DNA from: Glaciecola sp964195425
Lineage (GTDB): Bacteria; Pseudomonadota; Gammaproteobacteria; Enterobacterales; Alteromonadaceae
Direction of reading: 5' to 3'
Length of the DNA stretch: 64,000 bases
Assembly (NCBI GenBank): GCA_964195425.1
Contig: CAXMOM010000002.1
Span: 1-64,000, forward strand
The position numbers were made by a program, and so were the translations under genes. Positions 35,513 to 44,663 of the stretch are shown here, in pieces (the first letter of the stretch is position 1; each line of letters opens with the position of its first letter). The notes below the pieces were generated by a model, which had not been told where the DNA came from, did no database searches, and saw only the letters and a program-made list of their open reading frames with translations.

Positions 35513-36733
35513 ATGGATTTTTCTCATAACCCAAAGACATTAGACTACCTTACTCGTATACGCAGCTTTATGGATGAGCATGTGTTTCCCATTGAAGACA
35601 AAGTATATGCCGAGATTCATGCCGCCAACCCCGACGGAAACTGGAAGAGTTGGAAAATTCATCCTGACATTACCCGTTTAAAAGCCTTAGCTAAAGAACA
35701 AGGCTTATGGAATATGTTTTTACCCGATGCAGACCTAGGCCAAGGCCTTACCTGCCTAGAATATGCACCGCTTGCGGAAGAAACTGGCAAAGTCATATTT
35801 GCCCCCGAAATATTCAACTGCAATGCCCCTGATACTGGCAATATGGAAGTGCTCTATCATTTTGGCAATGAGTTCCAGCAGAAAAAATGGTTAACACCTT
35901 TGCTAAATGGCGAAATACGTTCAGTATTTGGTATGACAGAGCCCGACGTAGCCTCGTCTGACGCGACCAACATGCAAGCCAGCATAAAAGCAGATGGTGA
36001 CGAACTTATCTTAAATGGCAAAAAATGGTGGACCACCGGACTAGGCCATCCAAATGCGAAAGTCATGGTATTTATGGGACTATCAAACCCTGAGAACGAC
36101 CGTCATAGTCAACATTCTATGGTTATGGTGCCGCTCGATACCAAAGGTATAGAGATAAAACGCATGCTTAGCGCATATGGCGATTACGATGCACCTTTTG
36201 GTCACGGTGAAGTACATTTACATAACGTTCGTGTACCTAAAGAAAACCTTTTGGTGGGTCTTGGTAAAGGCTTTGCCATTGCGCAAGGGCGTTTAGGCCC
36301 AGGTCGAATTCATCATTGTATGCGGGCTGTTGGCATGGCAGAAAAAGCATTAGAACTGGGCATAAGACGAGGATTAGAACGCGTTGCTTTTGGCAAGCCA
36401 CTCATTGAGTTAGGCGGTAACAAAGAGCGCATTGCACAGGCGCGTATGCTAATTGAACAAAGCCGTTTACTTACCCTGCAGGCCGCATGGAAAATTGATA
36501 ACTTAGGCGTTAAAAATGCTATGGTAGATATTTCGGCGATAAAAGTAGTGGTGCCTAACATGGCGCAACAGGTAGTTGATATCGCATTACAACTTCATGG
36601 CGGCGGCGGAATGTGTAACGACTTCCCAATTGCCCGATTTGCGGCAGGTGCTCGTTCACTTCGCCTTGCAGATGGGCCAGACGAAGTGCACATGGCCATG
36701 GTATCTAGATTAGAGCTTAAAAAATATAAATAG
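35513..36733 (+). CDS. Acyl-CoA dehydrogenase (ACAD10/11-like)
   Basis: A 406-residue flavoenzyme. Motifs include FGMTEPDVASSDATNMQASI, WWTTGLGHPNAKVMVFMGLS and the C-terminal GGGGMCNDFPIARFAAGARSLRLADGPDEVH, which resembles human ACAD10/11 more than FadE or short-chain enzymes. A good AGAGG ribosome site precedes the ATG. The kinase-like gene follows after 6 bases, mirroring in two proteins the kinase-plus-dehydrogenase fusion of ACAD10/11. The likely role is handling 4-hydroxyacyl-CoA after phosphorylation; classical dehydrogenation of a branched or long acyl-CoA is the alternative. Confidence 0.9.
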   Translation: MDFSHNPKTLDYLTRIRSFMDEHVFPIEDKVYAEIHAANPDGNWKSWKIHPDITRLKALAKEQGLWNMFLPDADLGQGLTCLEYAPLAEETGKVIFAPEIFNCNAPDTGNMEVLYHFGNEFQQKKWLTPLLNGEIRSVFGMTEPDVASSDATNMQASIKADGDELILNGKKWWTTGLGHPNAKVMVFMGLSNPENDRHSQHSMVMVPLDTKGIEIKRMLSAYGDYDAPFGHGEVHLHNVRVPKENLLVGLGKGFAIAQGRLGPGRIHHCMRAVGMAEKALELGIRRGLERVAFGKPLIELGGNKERIAQARMLIEQSRLLTLQAAWKIDNLGVKNAMVDISAIKVVVPNMAQQVVDIALQLHGGGGMCNDFPIARFAAGARSLRLADGPDEVHMAMVSRLELKKYK

Positions 36734-36739
36734 GCCAAT

Positions 36740-37840
36740 ATGACTACGCAAACAACAAATCAGTCAGCGTCGGTGCTTGATAAAGGCAGCAAAGTGCGTG
36801 AAGGGGAAGAGCTTCCGGTTGAACCCCTTTTAGAGTGGCTAAATAGCGAAATTAAATTTGCCGACGGCGAGTCTTTAACTGGTAATATGAACGTTACCCA
36901 GTACTCCGGCGGTGCGTCTAACTGGACCTATTGCTTAAGCTTTGATAATCGTGATTTGATATTACGTAGGCCACCTGCAGGCACTAAAGCCAGAGGCGCC
37001 CACGATATGGGCCGCGAATTTAGACTACAAGACGCACTTAAACCCGTTTTTAGTAAAGTACCGACCATGCTTGGTTACACCGACGACGAAAGCATAATTG
37101 GCGCTGAGTTTTACGTGATGGAAAAAATTGACGGCATTATTCCGCGCAAACATTTTCCACGTGGCGTAAATTTATCCGAGCAGCAAGCAAATAAGCTGTG
37201 TGAAGTAGCGCTTGATGAGCTTATTAATTTGCATAATGTTGACATAGAAGCTGCTAATTTGACGCACATAGGCAAAGGCGCAGGATACGCGCAGCGGCAA
37301 ATACTCGGCTGGAATAAACGTTATACAGATGCAAAAACGTGGAATGTCCCCAGCGGCAAGAAAGTCATGGATTGGCTTGAAAAACACTTACCAGCAAAAG
37401 AAACTATTTGCATGACCCACAACGATTATCGTTTTGATAACCTAGTACTTGATGCAAACGATCCTACCAAAATACTAGCTGTTCTCGATTGGGAGTTGGC
37501 CACTTTAGGTGACCCACTCATGGACTTAGGCAACAGCCTAGCCTATTGGATACAGGCCGATGACGACTTTGTAGCACACAGCACACAGCGTCAGCCCACT
37601 GATATTCCAGGCATGATGACGCGGCAACAGGTAATTGACTACTATTGCCATAAACAAGGTTTAGAGCCCAAAGAGTTCGCTTTTTACGAAGTATATGGTT
37701 TATTCAGGTTAGCCGGTATAGTCCAGCAAATTTACTATCGCTACCACCATAAACAAACCAGCAACAAAGCGTATAAAAACATGTGGGCGTTTGTTCATTA
37801 TTTACTTTACCGATGCAATAAAATTATTAAACGCCAATAA
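36740..37840 (+). CDS. APH-family phosphotransferase (hydroxyacyl-CoA kinase-like)
   Basis: A 366-residue aminoglycoside-phosphotransferase-fold kinase. It shows the nucleotide-binding part GGASNWTYCLSFDNRDLILRRPPAG, the catalytic loop CMTHNDYRFDNLVLD (HNDYRFDN is the Brenner motif) and VLDWELATLGDPLMDLG with the metal-binding aspartate. Members linked to acyl-CoA dehydrogenases (the N-terminal half of ACAD10/11, and LvaA of the levulinate pathway) phosphorylate 4-hydroxyacyl-CoA rather than antibiotics. The tight linkage to the dehydrogenase gene supports this role. It is unlikely to be a resistance gene. Confidence 0.88.
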   Translation: MTTQTTNQSASVLDKGSKVREGEELPVEPLLEWLNSEIKFADGESLTGNMNVTQYSGGASNWTYCLSFDNRDLILRRPPAGTKARGAHDMGREFRLQDALKPVFSKVPTMLGYTDDESIIGAEFYVMEKIDGIIPRKHFPRGVNLSEQQANKLCEVALDELINLHNVDIEAANLTHIGKGAGYAQRQILGWNKRYTDAKTWNVPSGKKVMDWLEKHLPAKETICMTHNDYRFDNLVLDANDPTKILAVLDWELATLGDPLMDLGNSLAYWIQADDDFVAHSTQRQPTDIPGMMTRQQVIDYYCHKQGLEPKEFAFYEVYGLFRLAGIVQQIYYRYHHKQTSNKAYKNMWAFVHYLLYRCNKIIKRQ

Positions 37841-37882
37841 AAATTATGCAATGCTAAAACAGTAACAACGGAAATTATAATA

Positions 37883-38629
37883 ATGAGAAGAAACATCCTA
37901 ATTACTGGCGCAAGTTCAGGCCTTGGCCGTGAAATGGCTGTGCAATTTGCACGCAAAGGCAGAAATTTAGCCCTGTGTGCCAGACGCATCGACCGATTAG
38001 AAATACTCAAGCAAGAGTTGCTTGCCATAGACTCCAATATTAATGTTGTCATTAAGTCTCTGGACGTAAACGATCACGACGCCGTGTTCACCGTTTTCGA
38101 TGAATTTAAACAAGAACTTGGGCAGCTCGACCGGGTTATAGTTAATGCGGGTATGGGAAAGGGTGCCTCAATTGGTACAGGCCATTTTGAGGCTAACAAG
38201 CAAACAGCAGTAACTAACTTTGTCTCAGCACTTGCACAATGCGAAGCCGCTGTAGCCATCTTCAAAACGCAAAACTCTGGCCATTTGGTAACTATTTCAT
38301 CTATCAGCGCGGTACGTGGGTTTCGGAGAGCGCTAAATGTTTATGCCGCTACAAAAGCGGCCATTAGCTCTTTAAGCGAAGGTCTACGGATGGATTTAGC
38401 CAAAACCCCTATCAAAGTGTCGACTATTCACCCCGGCTTTATTCGCAGTGAAATTAATGAAAAGGTTGAGAAAGCCCCATTTATGGTCGACACCGTAACC
38501 GGCTGCAAAGCCATTGTTAAGGCTATTGAAAAAGAGGGCGCAAATAGCTACGTACCATCATGGCCATGGGCGTTTATACAGTTAATTATGCGTGTGGCTC
38601 CCATGTCGCTGCTTGCTAAAATGAGTTAA
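37883..38629 (+). CDS. SDR family oxidoreductase
   Basis: A 248-residue short-chain dehydrogenase: TGASSGLG cofactor motif, VNAGMGKG in place of NNAG, catalytic YAATK, and HPGFIRSEINE after it. The C-terminal hydrophobic end (WPWAFIQLIMRVAPMSLLAKM) suggests membrane association, as in ketoreductases of the DltE/FabG-like group. It follows the kinase gene after 42 bases and is probably in the same operon, where it could oxidise or reduce the hydroxyl/keto group of the acid being degraded. Confidence 0.88.
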   Translation: MRRNILITGASSGLGREMAVQFARKGRNLALCARRIDRLEILKQELLAIDSNINVVIKSLDVNDHDAVFTVFDEFKQELGQLDRVIVNAGMGKGASIGTGHFEANKQTAVTNFVSALAQCEAAVAIFKTQNSGHLVTISSISAVRGFRRALNVYAATKAAISSLSEGLRMDLAKTPIKVSTIHPGFIRSEINEKVEKAPFMVDTVTGCKAIVKAIEKEGANSYVPSWPWAFIQLIMRVAPMSLLAKMS

Positions 38630-38653
38630 CGCCAGCTAGAATGAATTAACTAC

Positions 38654-39508
38654 GTGCAGACTTCAATTTTTACCGTCTTATTTTTACCTTTAGTCCTTGC
38701 CAGCATTATGTTTGGTATGGGCTTAAGTTTACAAATGAAAGATTTTGCCCGTCTAGCAAAATTACCTAAGCCCATTTTTGTAGGAATAGTCGGACAGTCA
38801 CTATTGTTGCCGGCGCTAGCCTTTGCCATTGCTGTTTTATTTAGCGCATCAGAAGAAGTGGCAATTGGCATAATGATTTTAGCCGCCTGCCCTGGTGGAA
38901 GTACTTCGAACTTATTGTCGCATTTGGCCAAGGCAAACCTCGCCTTGTCTATTTCGCTAACGGCTATTACCACGGTCATATGTGTGTTTACCACGCCGTT
39001 TATAATAGCGTTTTCTATCAACTATTTTACACAAGGCGAGCCTGCTGAATTTTCGTTACTAAAAACCTCGTTTGGACTTATTATCATCACGCTAGTGCCG
39101 GTCGCATTAGGCATGACAACCCGTCATCGCTATACAAATTTAGCCCTTAAGCTAGAACCCATTTTTCGTAAACTCGCCATTATTTTTATGTTATTGCTTA
39201 TAGTAAAAATTTGTTTTGATGAGCGAGACATGCTTATTAGCGGTTTCCCAGATTTGTATATGTTTACCATTGGCCTAAATCTTCTCGCCACGATACTAGG
39301 CGTATTATTAGCAAAACTATTTTCACTAAACATCAAAGATAGCGTTACCCTCGGCATAGAAGTGGGGACTCAAAATGCGACCCTCGCTATTTTAATTGCA
39401 GTTAGCTTTATTCAAGAGCCCGCCTACGCTCTCGTTGCAGGTGGCTATGGATTAGCCATGTATTTAGGCGCAGCAATTTTGGTTTTTTATGCCCGGAAGC
39501 TAACCTAA
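38654..39508 (+). CDS. BASS-family (bile acid:sodium symporter-like) transporter
   Basis: A 284-residue membrane protein with nine or ten segments. The family blocks are visible: MFGMGLSLQMKDFARLAKLPKPIFVG, ACPGGSTSNLLSHLAKANLALSISLT, and EVGTQNATLAILIAVSF near the end. It should import an organic anion with sodium. The start is GTG (VQTSIFTV), 24 bases after the SDR gene, so it probably brings in the acid used by the enzymes upstream. The natural substrate is not known. Confidence 0.87.
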   Translation: MQTSIFTVLFLPLVLASIMFGMGLSLQMKDFARLAKLPKPIFVGIVGQSLLLPALAFAIAVLFSASEEVAIGIMILAACPGGSTSNLLSHLAKANLALSISLTAITTVICVFTTPFIIAFSINYFTQGEPAEFSLLKTSFGLIIITLVPVALGMTTRHRYTNLALKLEPIFRKLAIIFMLLLIVKICFDERDMLISGFPDLYMFTIGLNLLATILGVLLAKLFSLNIKDSVTLGIEVGTQNATLAILIAVSFIQEPAYALVAGGYGLAMYLGAAILVFYARKLT

Positions 39509-39668
39509 GCAAAGCTTATAAATGATGGCTAACGCTACGTTAGAATGAACACCAAATACTACGTATACATATAGAATGTTTTTGCTTGTGTTCTGACTTG
39601 TTCTTGCGCACACTATATATTGGCTTTGAGAACGTTAATCTTCTGCTAATGGAGAGCACCACACGAAT

Positions 39669-41324
39669 ATGAAACCCTCTGATTTTGCTGCATCAAATAG
39701 GCCTTATAGCGCATTAACTTTGCGACCAATTTTGTTCAAGTTGCTAACGCGTACTATAATAATATTTTTGTGCACACACACCGCCACTACTGCGCAAGCC
39801 AACAGCAACATAAAAAAAAGAGACCTTGAAAGCACGATTGAAAAAGCACTAGAAACATTTCAAACGCCCGGCATGGCAGTGGGTGTTTTGCATCAAAATA
39901 AAGTGGTCATATCTAAAGGTTTTGGTAAAGCAAATATTGCAGAAAAAACACATGTTGATGCACAAACCTACTTTCGTCTCGCATCTACCAGCAAGGCGTT
40001 TACCAGCGCCGCCTTAGCCATACTGGTTGATGAAGAAAAAATAGACTGGAACGACAAAGTCATTACCTACTTGCCCGAGTTTGAGCTTTACGACCCCTAT
40101 GTTACCCGCGAGTTTACTATTATAGATTTATTAACCCACCGCAGCGGCTTATTAAGCGGTGCTGGCGATAGTATGATTTGGCCAGAGCCTTCTGGCTTTA
40201 CACGTGCAGAAGTAATTGCAAATTTACAGCATTTAACACCCGAATACAGTTTTAGAGCGACCTATGCTTACTCCAATGTTATGTACATTACCGCTGGCGA
40301 ATTAGTGGCGAAAATTAGCGGTATTAGTTTTGAGAACTTTGTAGAACAACGTATTTTTAAGCCCCTGGGTATGAACTGTTTTGCGGGCGACATTCCTAAA
40401 TTGAATCTCAAAAATGTTGCCATGGGCTATGGCCATAACGATAAACGCGGCACATATCCAATCCCTCGTAACGGTATTTCACAAAAAGGACTGATGTCGG
40501 CAGCCGCAGGCGGCATGGTATGCAATGTTGAAGATATGCTCAAATGGGTAGGTGCATTGCTTAACCGCAAAGAGCTGCCATTTTCAGATGATCAACTTGA
40601 TAAAATGTGGTACCCACAAACAATTTTGTGGGTATCGAAGCAAGAGCGCGAATGGGATAATACATTATTCAAAAGCTACGGTTTAGGATGGCGTATAGCC
40701 AATATTGGCGAGCTTAAGGTTATTTCTCATACCGGCACATTGTCGGGCTATCAAGCCTATGTTTTGATGGTGCCTAAGCTTGAACTTGGCGTAGTTATTT
40801 TAAACAATGGGTCTAACTCAGCGGCGCGTGGCTCGGTTATGCGAACTATTGTGAAAGCTTATATGAAGCAAGCCGGTTACATAAACAAAAACCAGCAAGA
40901 CTGGATTAATACGTATATAGAGTATTTAGACGAGCGTGAGCAGGCATATTTAGACCGCTTGGAAGTCCCTGTCGCAATCGCGCCGATGAGTATTAGTAGC
41001 GATCAAATACTGGGGCAGTATAAAGACAAATGGTTTGGTAGTTTTACCATAGTGAGCACTGGCCAAAATACTACCGACGGCGCCCCAATAATTCGCATAA
41101 GCTCAGATAGAATGAAAACACTTACCGGTACCCTTATTCCATTTCAAGATGCCACTTATAAAATAGAGTGGGATAACAAAAATGCAGCTAACGATGCCTT
41201 CATGCATTTTGCTCTAAATGTAAAACGCGACATCACTGGAGCAACGCTTCATCCCTTTAGCGTAAATGCCATTGTGAATCATGAATACCGTGATATGGCC
41301 TTTATGAAAGTTATAAGTGAATGA
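39669..41324 (+). CDS. Secreted serine hydrolase of the beta-lactamase (class C/PBP4) fold
   Basis: A 551-residue protein with an N-terminal hydrophobic export segment (about 26-44). The SxxK motif is STSK (Ser106, Lys109), the second motif is YSN in ATYAYSNVMY, and the third is HTG in VISHTGTLSGYQ. A C-terminal DUF3471-like domain (from about 430) follows. Such proteins are peptidases, esterases or D-amino-acid enzymes; beta-lactam resistance cannot be inferred. It ends 114 bases before the convergent antiporter gene, with an imperfect hairpin and T-run between (about 41423-41452). Confidence 0.87.
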   Translation: MKPSDFAASNRPYSALTLRPILFKLLTRTIIIFLCTHTATTAQANSNIKKRDLESTIEKALETFQTPGMAVGVLHQNKVVISKGFGKANIAEKTHVDAQTYFRLASTSKAFTSAALAILVDEEKIDWNDKVITYLPEFELYDPYVTREFTIIDLLTHRSGLLSGAGDSMIWPEPSGFTRAEVIANLQHLTPEYSFRATYAYSNVMYITAGELVAKISGISFENFVEQRIFKPLGMNCFAGDIPKLNLKNVAMGYGHNDKRGTYPIPRNGISQKGLMSAAAGGMVCNVEDMLKWVGALLNRKELPFSDDQLDKMWYPQTILWVSKQEREWDNTLFKSYGLGWRIANIGELKVISHTGTLSGYQAYVLMVPKLELGVVILNNGSNSAARGSVMRTIVKAYMKQAGYINKNQQDWINTYIEYLDEREQAYLDRLEVPVAIAPMSISSDQILGQYKDKWFGSFTIVSTGQNTTDGAPIIRISSDRMKTLTGTLIPFQDATYKIEWDNKNAANDAFMHFALNVKRDITGATLHPFSVNAIVNHEYRDMAFMKVISE

Positions 41325-41438
41325 TAAACCGCGTGCTCATTTCTATTGTATTCTTGATATGCGTTCTAGTAGTATAGACGGACCCTCTTGTGCACCTGTA
41401 CCCCACACAAATGGAGAGTAAAAGTAGGCAATGCGCCC

Positions 41439-43193
41439 CTACTCTATTTTTTTATCGTCCATAAATATCTGTTCAAGCTTTTCGCGACCTCTTTCAGCAG
41501 TCGTCACTAAGCCATCAAATTCCAGATCAGCTTGAATGACTTCGTCTAGCATTTCAAGGTCATGTTTCGCAAATATTTGCGTCATGTTTTCTGCTTGTCC
41601 GTGGGTATAACCATATGCTTCTAGTACTTGACTGCAAGCACTAAGCCCGCCATCAAAAACTTCCCGAACAAAATACTCAACACCCGCTTTAGCCAGCGCT
41701 GTTGCATGAACCCGGTCGCGCGCTCGCGCGACTATTTTTATATGCGGGAATTCGACTTTTATTAATTTAGCGAGTAAGTCGATTTGATCAGCAGAATCAA
41801 TCGCGATTAACAATACTCGGGCGTTTTCAATTCCTGCTTTCTTAAGTAAATCGAGGCGGCATGCATCACCAAAAAAAACGCGGTTTCCAAACTTTTTAAC
41901 AAACTCAATATGCTCAGCATCTTTATCAAGCGCGGTATACACAATATTATTAGCAGACAATACCCTTGCAGTAATTTGTCCAAATCGACCAAAGCCAGCA
42001 ATAATTACTTGTGGTTCATGCGACACACTTTGTGATTCATAAACGGGCGGGCAATTTTTTGTATTGAAAAACTTGGCATACAAAATAACCAAGGGGGAGG
42101 TAAAGGCCATAGACAGCCCGACAACCAAATTCACTCTTGCGGCTATATCTGGCGAAAGCACGGCAGAGCTTACCGCTAAGGTCATAACGACGAAGGCAAA
42201 TTCGCCTCCTTGTGACAACATTACCCCTATGCGTATTGCGTCGCGTCGTGATTCTTTATTAGCAATAAGAATCAATCCAATAATTATGCCTTTAAGCGCA
42301 ACTAAGGCAAGACTCATGGCCACAATGAATATAGGTTCTGACACCAGCAAAGCTAAATCTAAGTTCATGCCAATGGCTATAAAAAACAGCCCTAACAACA
42401 AGCCTTTAAATGGCTCTATCTCTATCTCTAATTGATGTTTAAAACTACTGTCGGCTAATAAGATACCCGCAATAAAAGCACCCATACCCATAGACAGGCC
42501 TGCACTAGACATTGCCAATGCAGTCACCAGCACTAAGAATAATGCTGCCGCTGTCATTACTTCGCTACTGCCGTATCGCGCAATAATTCGCAGTACTGGA
42601 TTTACCATAAAACGCCCTACTACTAGCACAGCAACTACCGCGCCTAAGCTTATATACCAAGGAACACCGCCTTCGCTCTGGGTAGGGGAAAACGATGCAA
42701 CTAATAATAAAATGGGGATAACGGCTACGTCTTGCATTAGCAACATCGAGAAACCTTGTTGCCCAGGTGGTGTATTTAAAATGCGTTGCTCATTCATTAA
42801 CTGAATAGCAAAGGCCGTTGACGATAAAGCCAATGCCAGGCCTATCGTGATGCTAGTGGCTACGCTTAAACCTAATGCCAAATAGCATATCCCACCAATT
42901 AATAATGCGCTAAGGCTTAGTTGGCTTCCTCCGCTTATCATTATTTGATTACGCATCCTCCACAAAGTAGAAGGTTCAAGTTCTAAACCAATAACAAACA
43001 GCAACAGCACAACGCCCAATTCGGCAAAATGCAAAATAGTGTAAGGGTCGGCAATGAAGTTAAAAACAGATGGGCCGATTAATACGCCTGCCACTAAATA
43101 GCCTAAAATAGCGCCTAGCTTAAAACGTTTAAATAGTGGAACAGCAATTAAAGTTGCGCCTAAAAAAATGGCGACTGACGATAGTAGGCTCAT
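41439..43193 (-). CDS. CPA2 cation/proton antiporter with TrkA-N domain (KefB/KefC-like)
   Basis: A 584-residue transporter. Twelve to thirteen membrane segments fill residues 1-385 (GAILGYLVAGVLIGPSVFNFI, LGVVLLLFVIGLELEPSTLWRMR, MQDVAVIPILLL, SQGGEFAFVVMTLA). A RCK/TrkA-N nucleotide-binding domain follows at about 395-510 (VIIAGFGRFGQITARVLSANNIVYTALDKD). It exchanges potassium or sodium for protons, often in response to electrophile stress in Kef proteins; glutathione-binding residues cannot be confirmed here. The start codon lies inside one arm of a pair of competing inverted repeats. It is downstream of the DoxX gene of the bufferin operon. Confidence 0.92.
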   Translation of the reverse strand: MSLLSSVAIFLGATLIAVPLFKRFKLGAILGYLVAGVLIGPSVFNFIADPYTILHFAELGVVLLLFVIGLELEPSTLWRMRNQIMISGGSQLSLSALLIGGICYLALGLSVATSITIGLALALSSTAFAIQLMNEQRILNTPPGQQGFSMLLMQDVAVIPILLLVASFSPTQSEGGVPWYISLGAVVAVLVVGRFMVNPVLRIIARYGSSEVMTAAALFLVLVTALAMSSAGLSMGMGAFIAGILLADSSFKHQLEIEIEPFKGLLLGLFFIAIGMNLDLALLVSEPIFIVAMSLALVALKGIIIGLILIANKESRRDAIRIGVMLSQGGEFAFVVMTLAVSSAVLSPDIAARVNLVVGLSMAFTSPLVILYAKFFNTKNCPPVYESQSVSHEPQVIIAGFGRFGQITARVLSANNIVYTALDKDAEHIEFVKKFGNRVFFGDACRLDLLKKAGIENARVLLIAIDSADQIDLLAKLIKVEFPHIKIVARARDRVHATALAKAGVEYFVREVFDGGLSACSQVLEAYGYTHGQAENMTQIFAKHDLEMLDEVIQADLEFDGLVTTAERGREKLEQIFMDDKKIE

Positions 43194-43243
43194 GCAGGTT
43201 ACACCTTACTCGTACAAATATTCATGAGCCAAGTGTAACCTGC
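43187..43243 (-). promoter_or_regulatory. Two competing hairpins over the antiporter start codon
   Basis: In the transcript the order is GCAGGTTACAC (43243-43233), TT, GGCTCATG (43230-43223), 18 bases, GTGTAACCTGC (43204-43194), then ATGAGCC, which begins with the start codon (43193). The first and third elements are exact complements (11 bp), and so are the second and the start-codon element (8 bp counting the shared C). The hairpins cannot both form, because no loop is left to cross the first stem. One state leaves the start codon free, the other buries it. Confidence 0.6.
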
Positions 43244-43263
43244 TTGCGTATTTTTTAAAGGGA

Positions 43264-43695
43264 TTATTTAATTTTTAATAGCTGATCGACAGAGAGCTTC
43301 TCAGCGCCCCAAATAAATACAGCAAGTAACATAACACCCCATACTACATGCAGATTATATGCTGCAGCCGGAATATCTTCTAGGCTAATTACGGCTATAT
43401 AATTAACAATAAACAAACCAATAGCGGCTTTACGTGTAAACAAACCAAAGACTAATAATACTGGCAGTACTAGTTCACCAAAGGTGGCTAAATAAGCGGC
43501 TGTTACCGAATCGAGTACCGGTACTACGTACTCATATTCAAATAACTCTAAGGTGCCTTCCCAATTATTTAGCTTAGTTAATCCCGATTTGAAAAATACC
43601 CAAGCCACATATAAACGTGCACCTAGCAGTGCTGGAATTGCAAGGTAGTCAGCTTTGCCAAAAATAGTGTTGTATAAATCAATTAACTTTTTCAT
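43264..43695 (-). CDS. DoxX-family membrane protein of the bufferin operon
   Basis: A 143-residue protein with four membrane segments (ALLGARLYVAWVFFKSGLTKL, FGELVLPVLLVFGLFTRKAAIGLF, VVWGVMLLAVFIWGA). DoxX proteins are the usual last member of bufferin (BufA-BufB-BufC) operons, where their role is not established; membrane redox balance has been suggested for the wider family. It follows the DUF2063 gene after 112 bases on the same strand. The 70 bases to the antiporter gene carry the competing hairpins. Confidence 0.85.
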   Translation of the reverse strand: MKKLIDLYNTIFGKADYLAIPALLGARLYVAWVFFKSGLTKLNNWEGTLELFEYEYVVPVLDSVTAAYLATFGELVLPVLLVFGLFTRKAAIGLFIVNYIAVISLEDIPAAAYNLHVVWGVMLLAVFIWGAEKLSVDQLLKIK

Positions 43696-43807
43696 TGGAG
43701 TTCCGTATTTTTATAGCCGCAAAAAGTAATGCTTAACATTATCTAATCGAAAGCTGTTGTTTAAATGTGTTGGGTAAAAATTCGCACATGCTTATAAATG
43801 AGATATG

Positions 43808-44662
43808 CTAATCCTTCTCTACCACTGCAAAAATTTTTCTTGATTGTATATGCAGCTGTAGCCAATTTGTCATGGCACTTTGGTCATCGCCAAAATGACT
43901 GAGTACATCGCTAATACTGTTATTTGCTAACATACTGCTAAAGGCATTTGCCGATGCAGTATCGCAATATTCAAATAATCCTTTGTACTCTTCTCTCCAC
44001 AGCACAATAGACCTGTACGAAGGAGATTTTATTGCAATATTTATTAAGTTATTTATTTTATTTATATGCGATGTTTTCTGAGCTTGTTCTGCCCCAATTT
44101 GCTTTTCGTCGACAAATTGATGTGCGAGTTGATACAATTCTTGGATAGGGAAAATCGCTTCTGTTACCTGCAGGCCAGGTGCGCATTCAAAATAAAGATT
44201 ATCTAATGGGATGGTTTGCAACAGTCCGAAGGAAGCACCATCAAAAGATTGGTTTGACGTTCTTTCAATATGCATTAACCGCCAGTCGATATCGGCTAGC
44301 TCGGGCAAAAACGGCATGCTGGCAAGCGCATCTATGTTGAGCATATAGTCACTAAAACCTTCGCCATAGTCAGCCCAATCGAAGCAAGTTTTAGGGTACA
44401 TACTTAAGTAGCCTATTGACAATTTACGAAAATCATCCTCGTCCATAATAGCAAATACGCTACGATAGGTTATCGACATTGCTCGTATGCCATTTTCAAT
44501 ATAATTATTATGATACAAACCAAACGCGCTATGCTGTTTAGTTTGCTCTGTAGAGCCCTCCGTAGAGCTAGTAATTGTTTGCACCGAATCGCTTAATGCG
44601 AGTTCGGGCGAGTCCTTTGACTGATTAAACACGGCCTGTATAAGCAACGATTGATACAGCAT
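43808..44662 (-). CDS. bufC: DUF2063 partner protein of the bufferin MNIO enzyme
   Basis: About 284 residues of the DUF2063 family, which binds the precursor peptide and presents it to the DUF692 enzyme. The N-terminal helical signature appears as HNNYIENGIRAMSITYRSVFAIMDEDDFRKLSIGYLSMYP. The frame is open to 44695, but the ATG at 44662 comes one base after the bufB stop (TAG-C-ATG) with an AGG at a normal distance, so that start is chosen. The C-terminal part is less conserved. Cotranscription with bufA and bufB is nearly certain from spacing. Confidence 0.85.
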   Translation of the reverse strand: MLYQSLLIQAVFNQSKDSPELALSDSVQTITSSTEGSTEQTKQHSAFGLYHNNYIENGIRAMSITYRSVFAIMDEDDFRKLSIGYLSMYPKTCFDWADYGEGFSDYMLNIDALASMPFLPELADIDWRLMHIERTSNQSFDGASFGLLQTIPLDNLYFECAPGLQVTEAIFPIQELYQLAHQFVDEKQIGAEQAQKTSHINKINNLINIAIKSPSYRSIVLWREEYKGLFEYCDTASANAFSSMLANNSISDVLSHFGDDQSAMTNWLQLHIQSRKIFAVVEKD

Positions 44663-44663
44663 G

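Noticed and set aside
36740..37840. Antibiotic (aminoglycoside) resistance kinase
   Set aside because: The APH fold is present, but context with an ACAD10/11-type dehydrogenase and an SDR points to acyl-CoA metabolism.
39669..41324. Beta-lactamase resistance gene
   Set aside because: SxxK, YSN and HTG motifs are shared by peptidases and esterases of this fold; the DUF3471-like tail argues for a non-resistance hydrolase.
43187..43243. H-type RNA pseudoknot before the antiporter gene
   Set aside because: The order A-B-A'-B' looks like one, but with no bases between A' and B' the chain cannot cross an 11-bp stem; mutually exclusive hairpins fit better.
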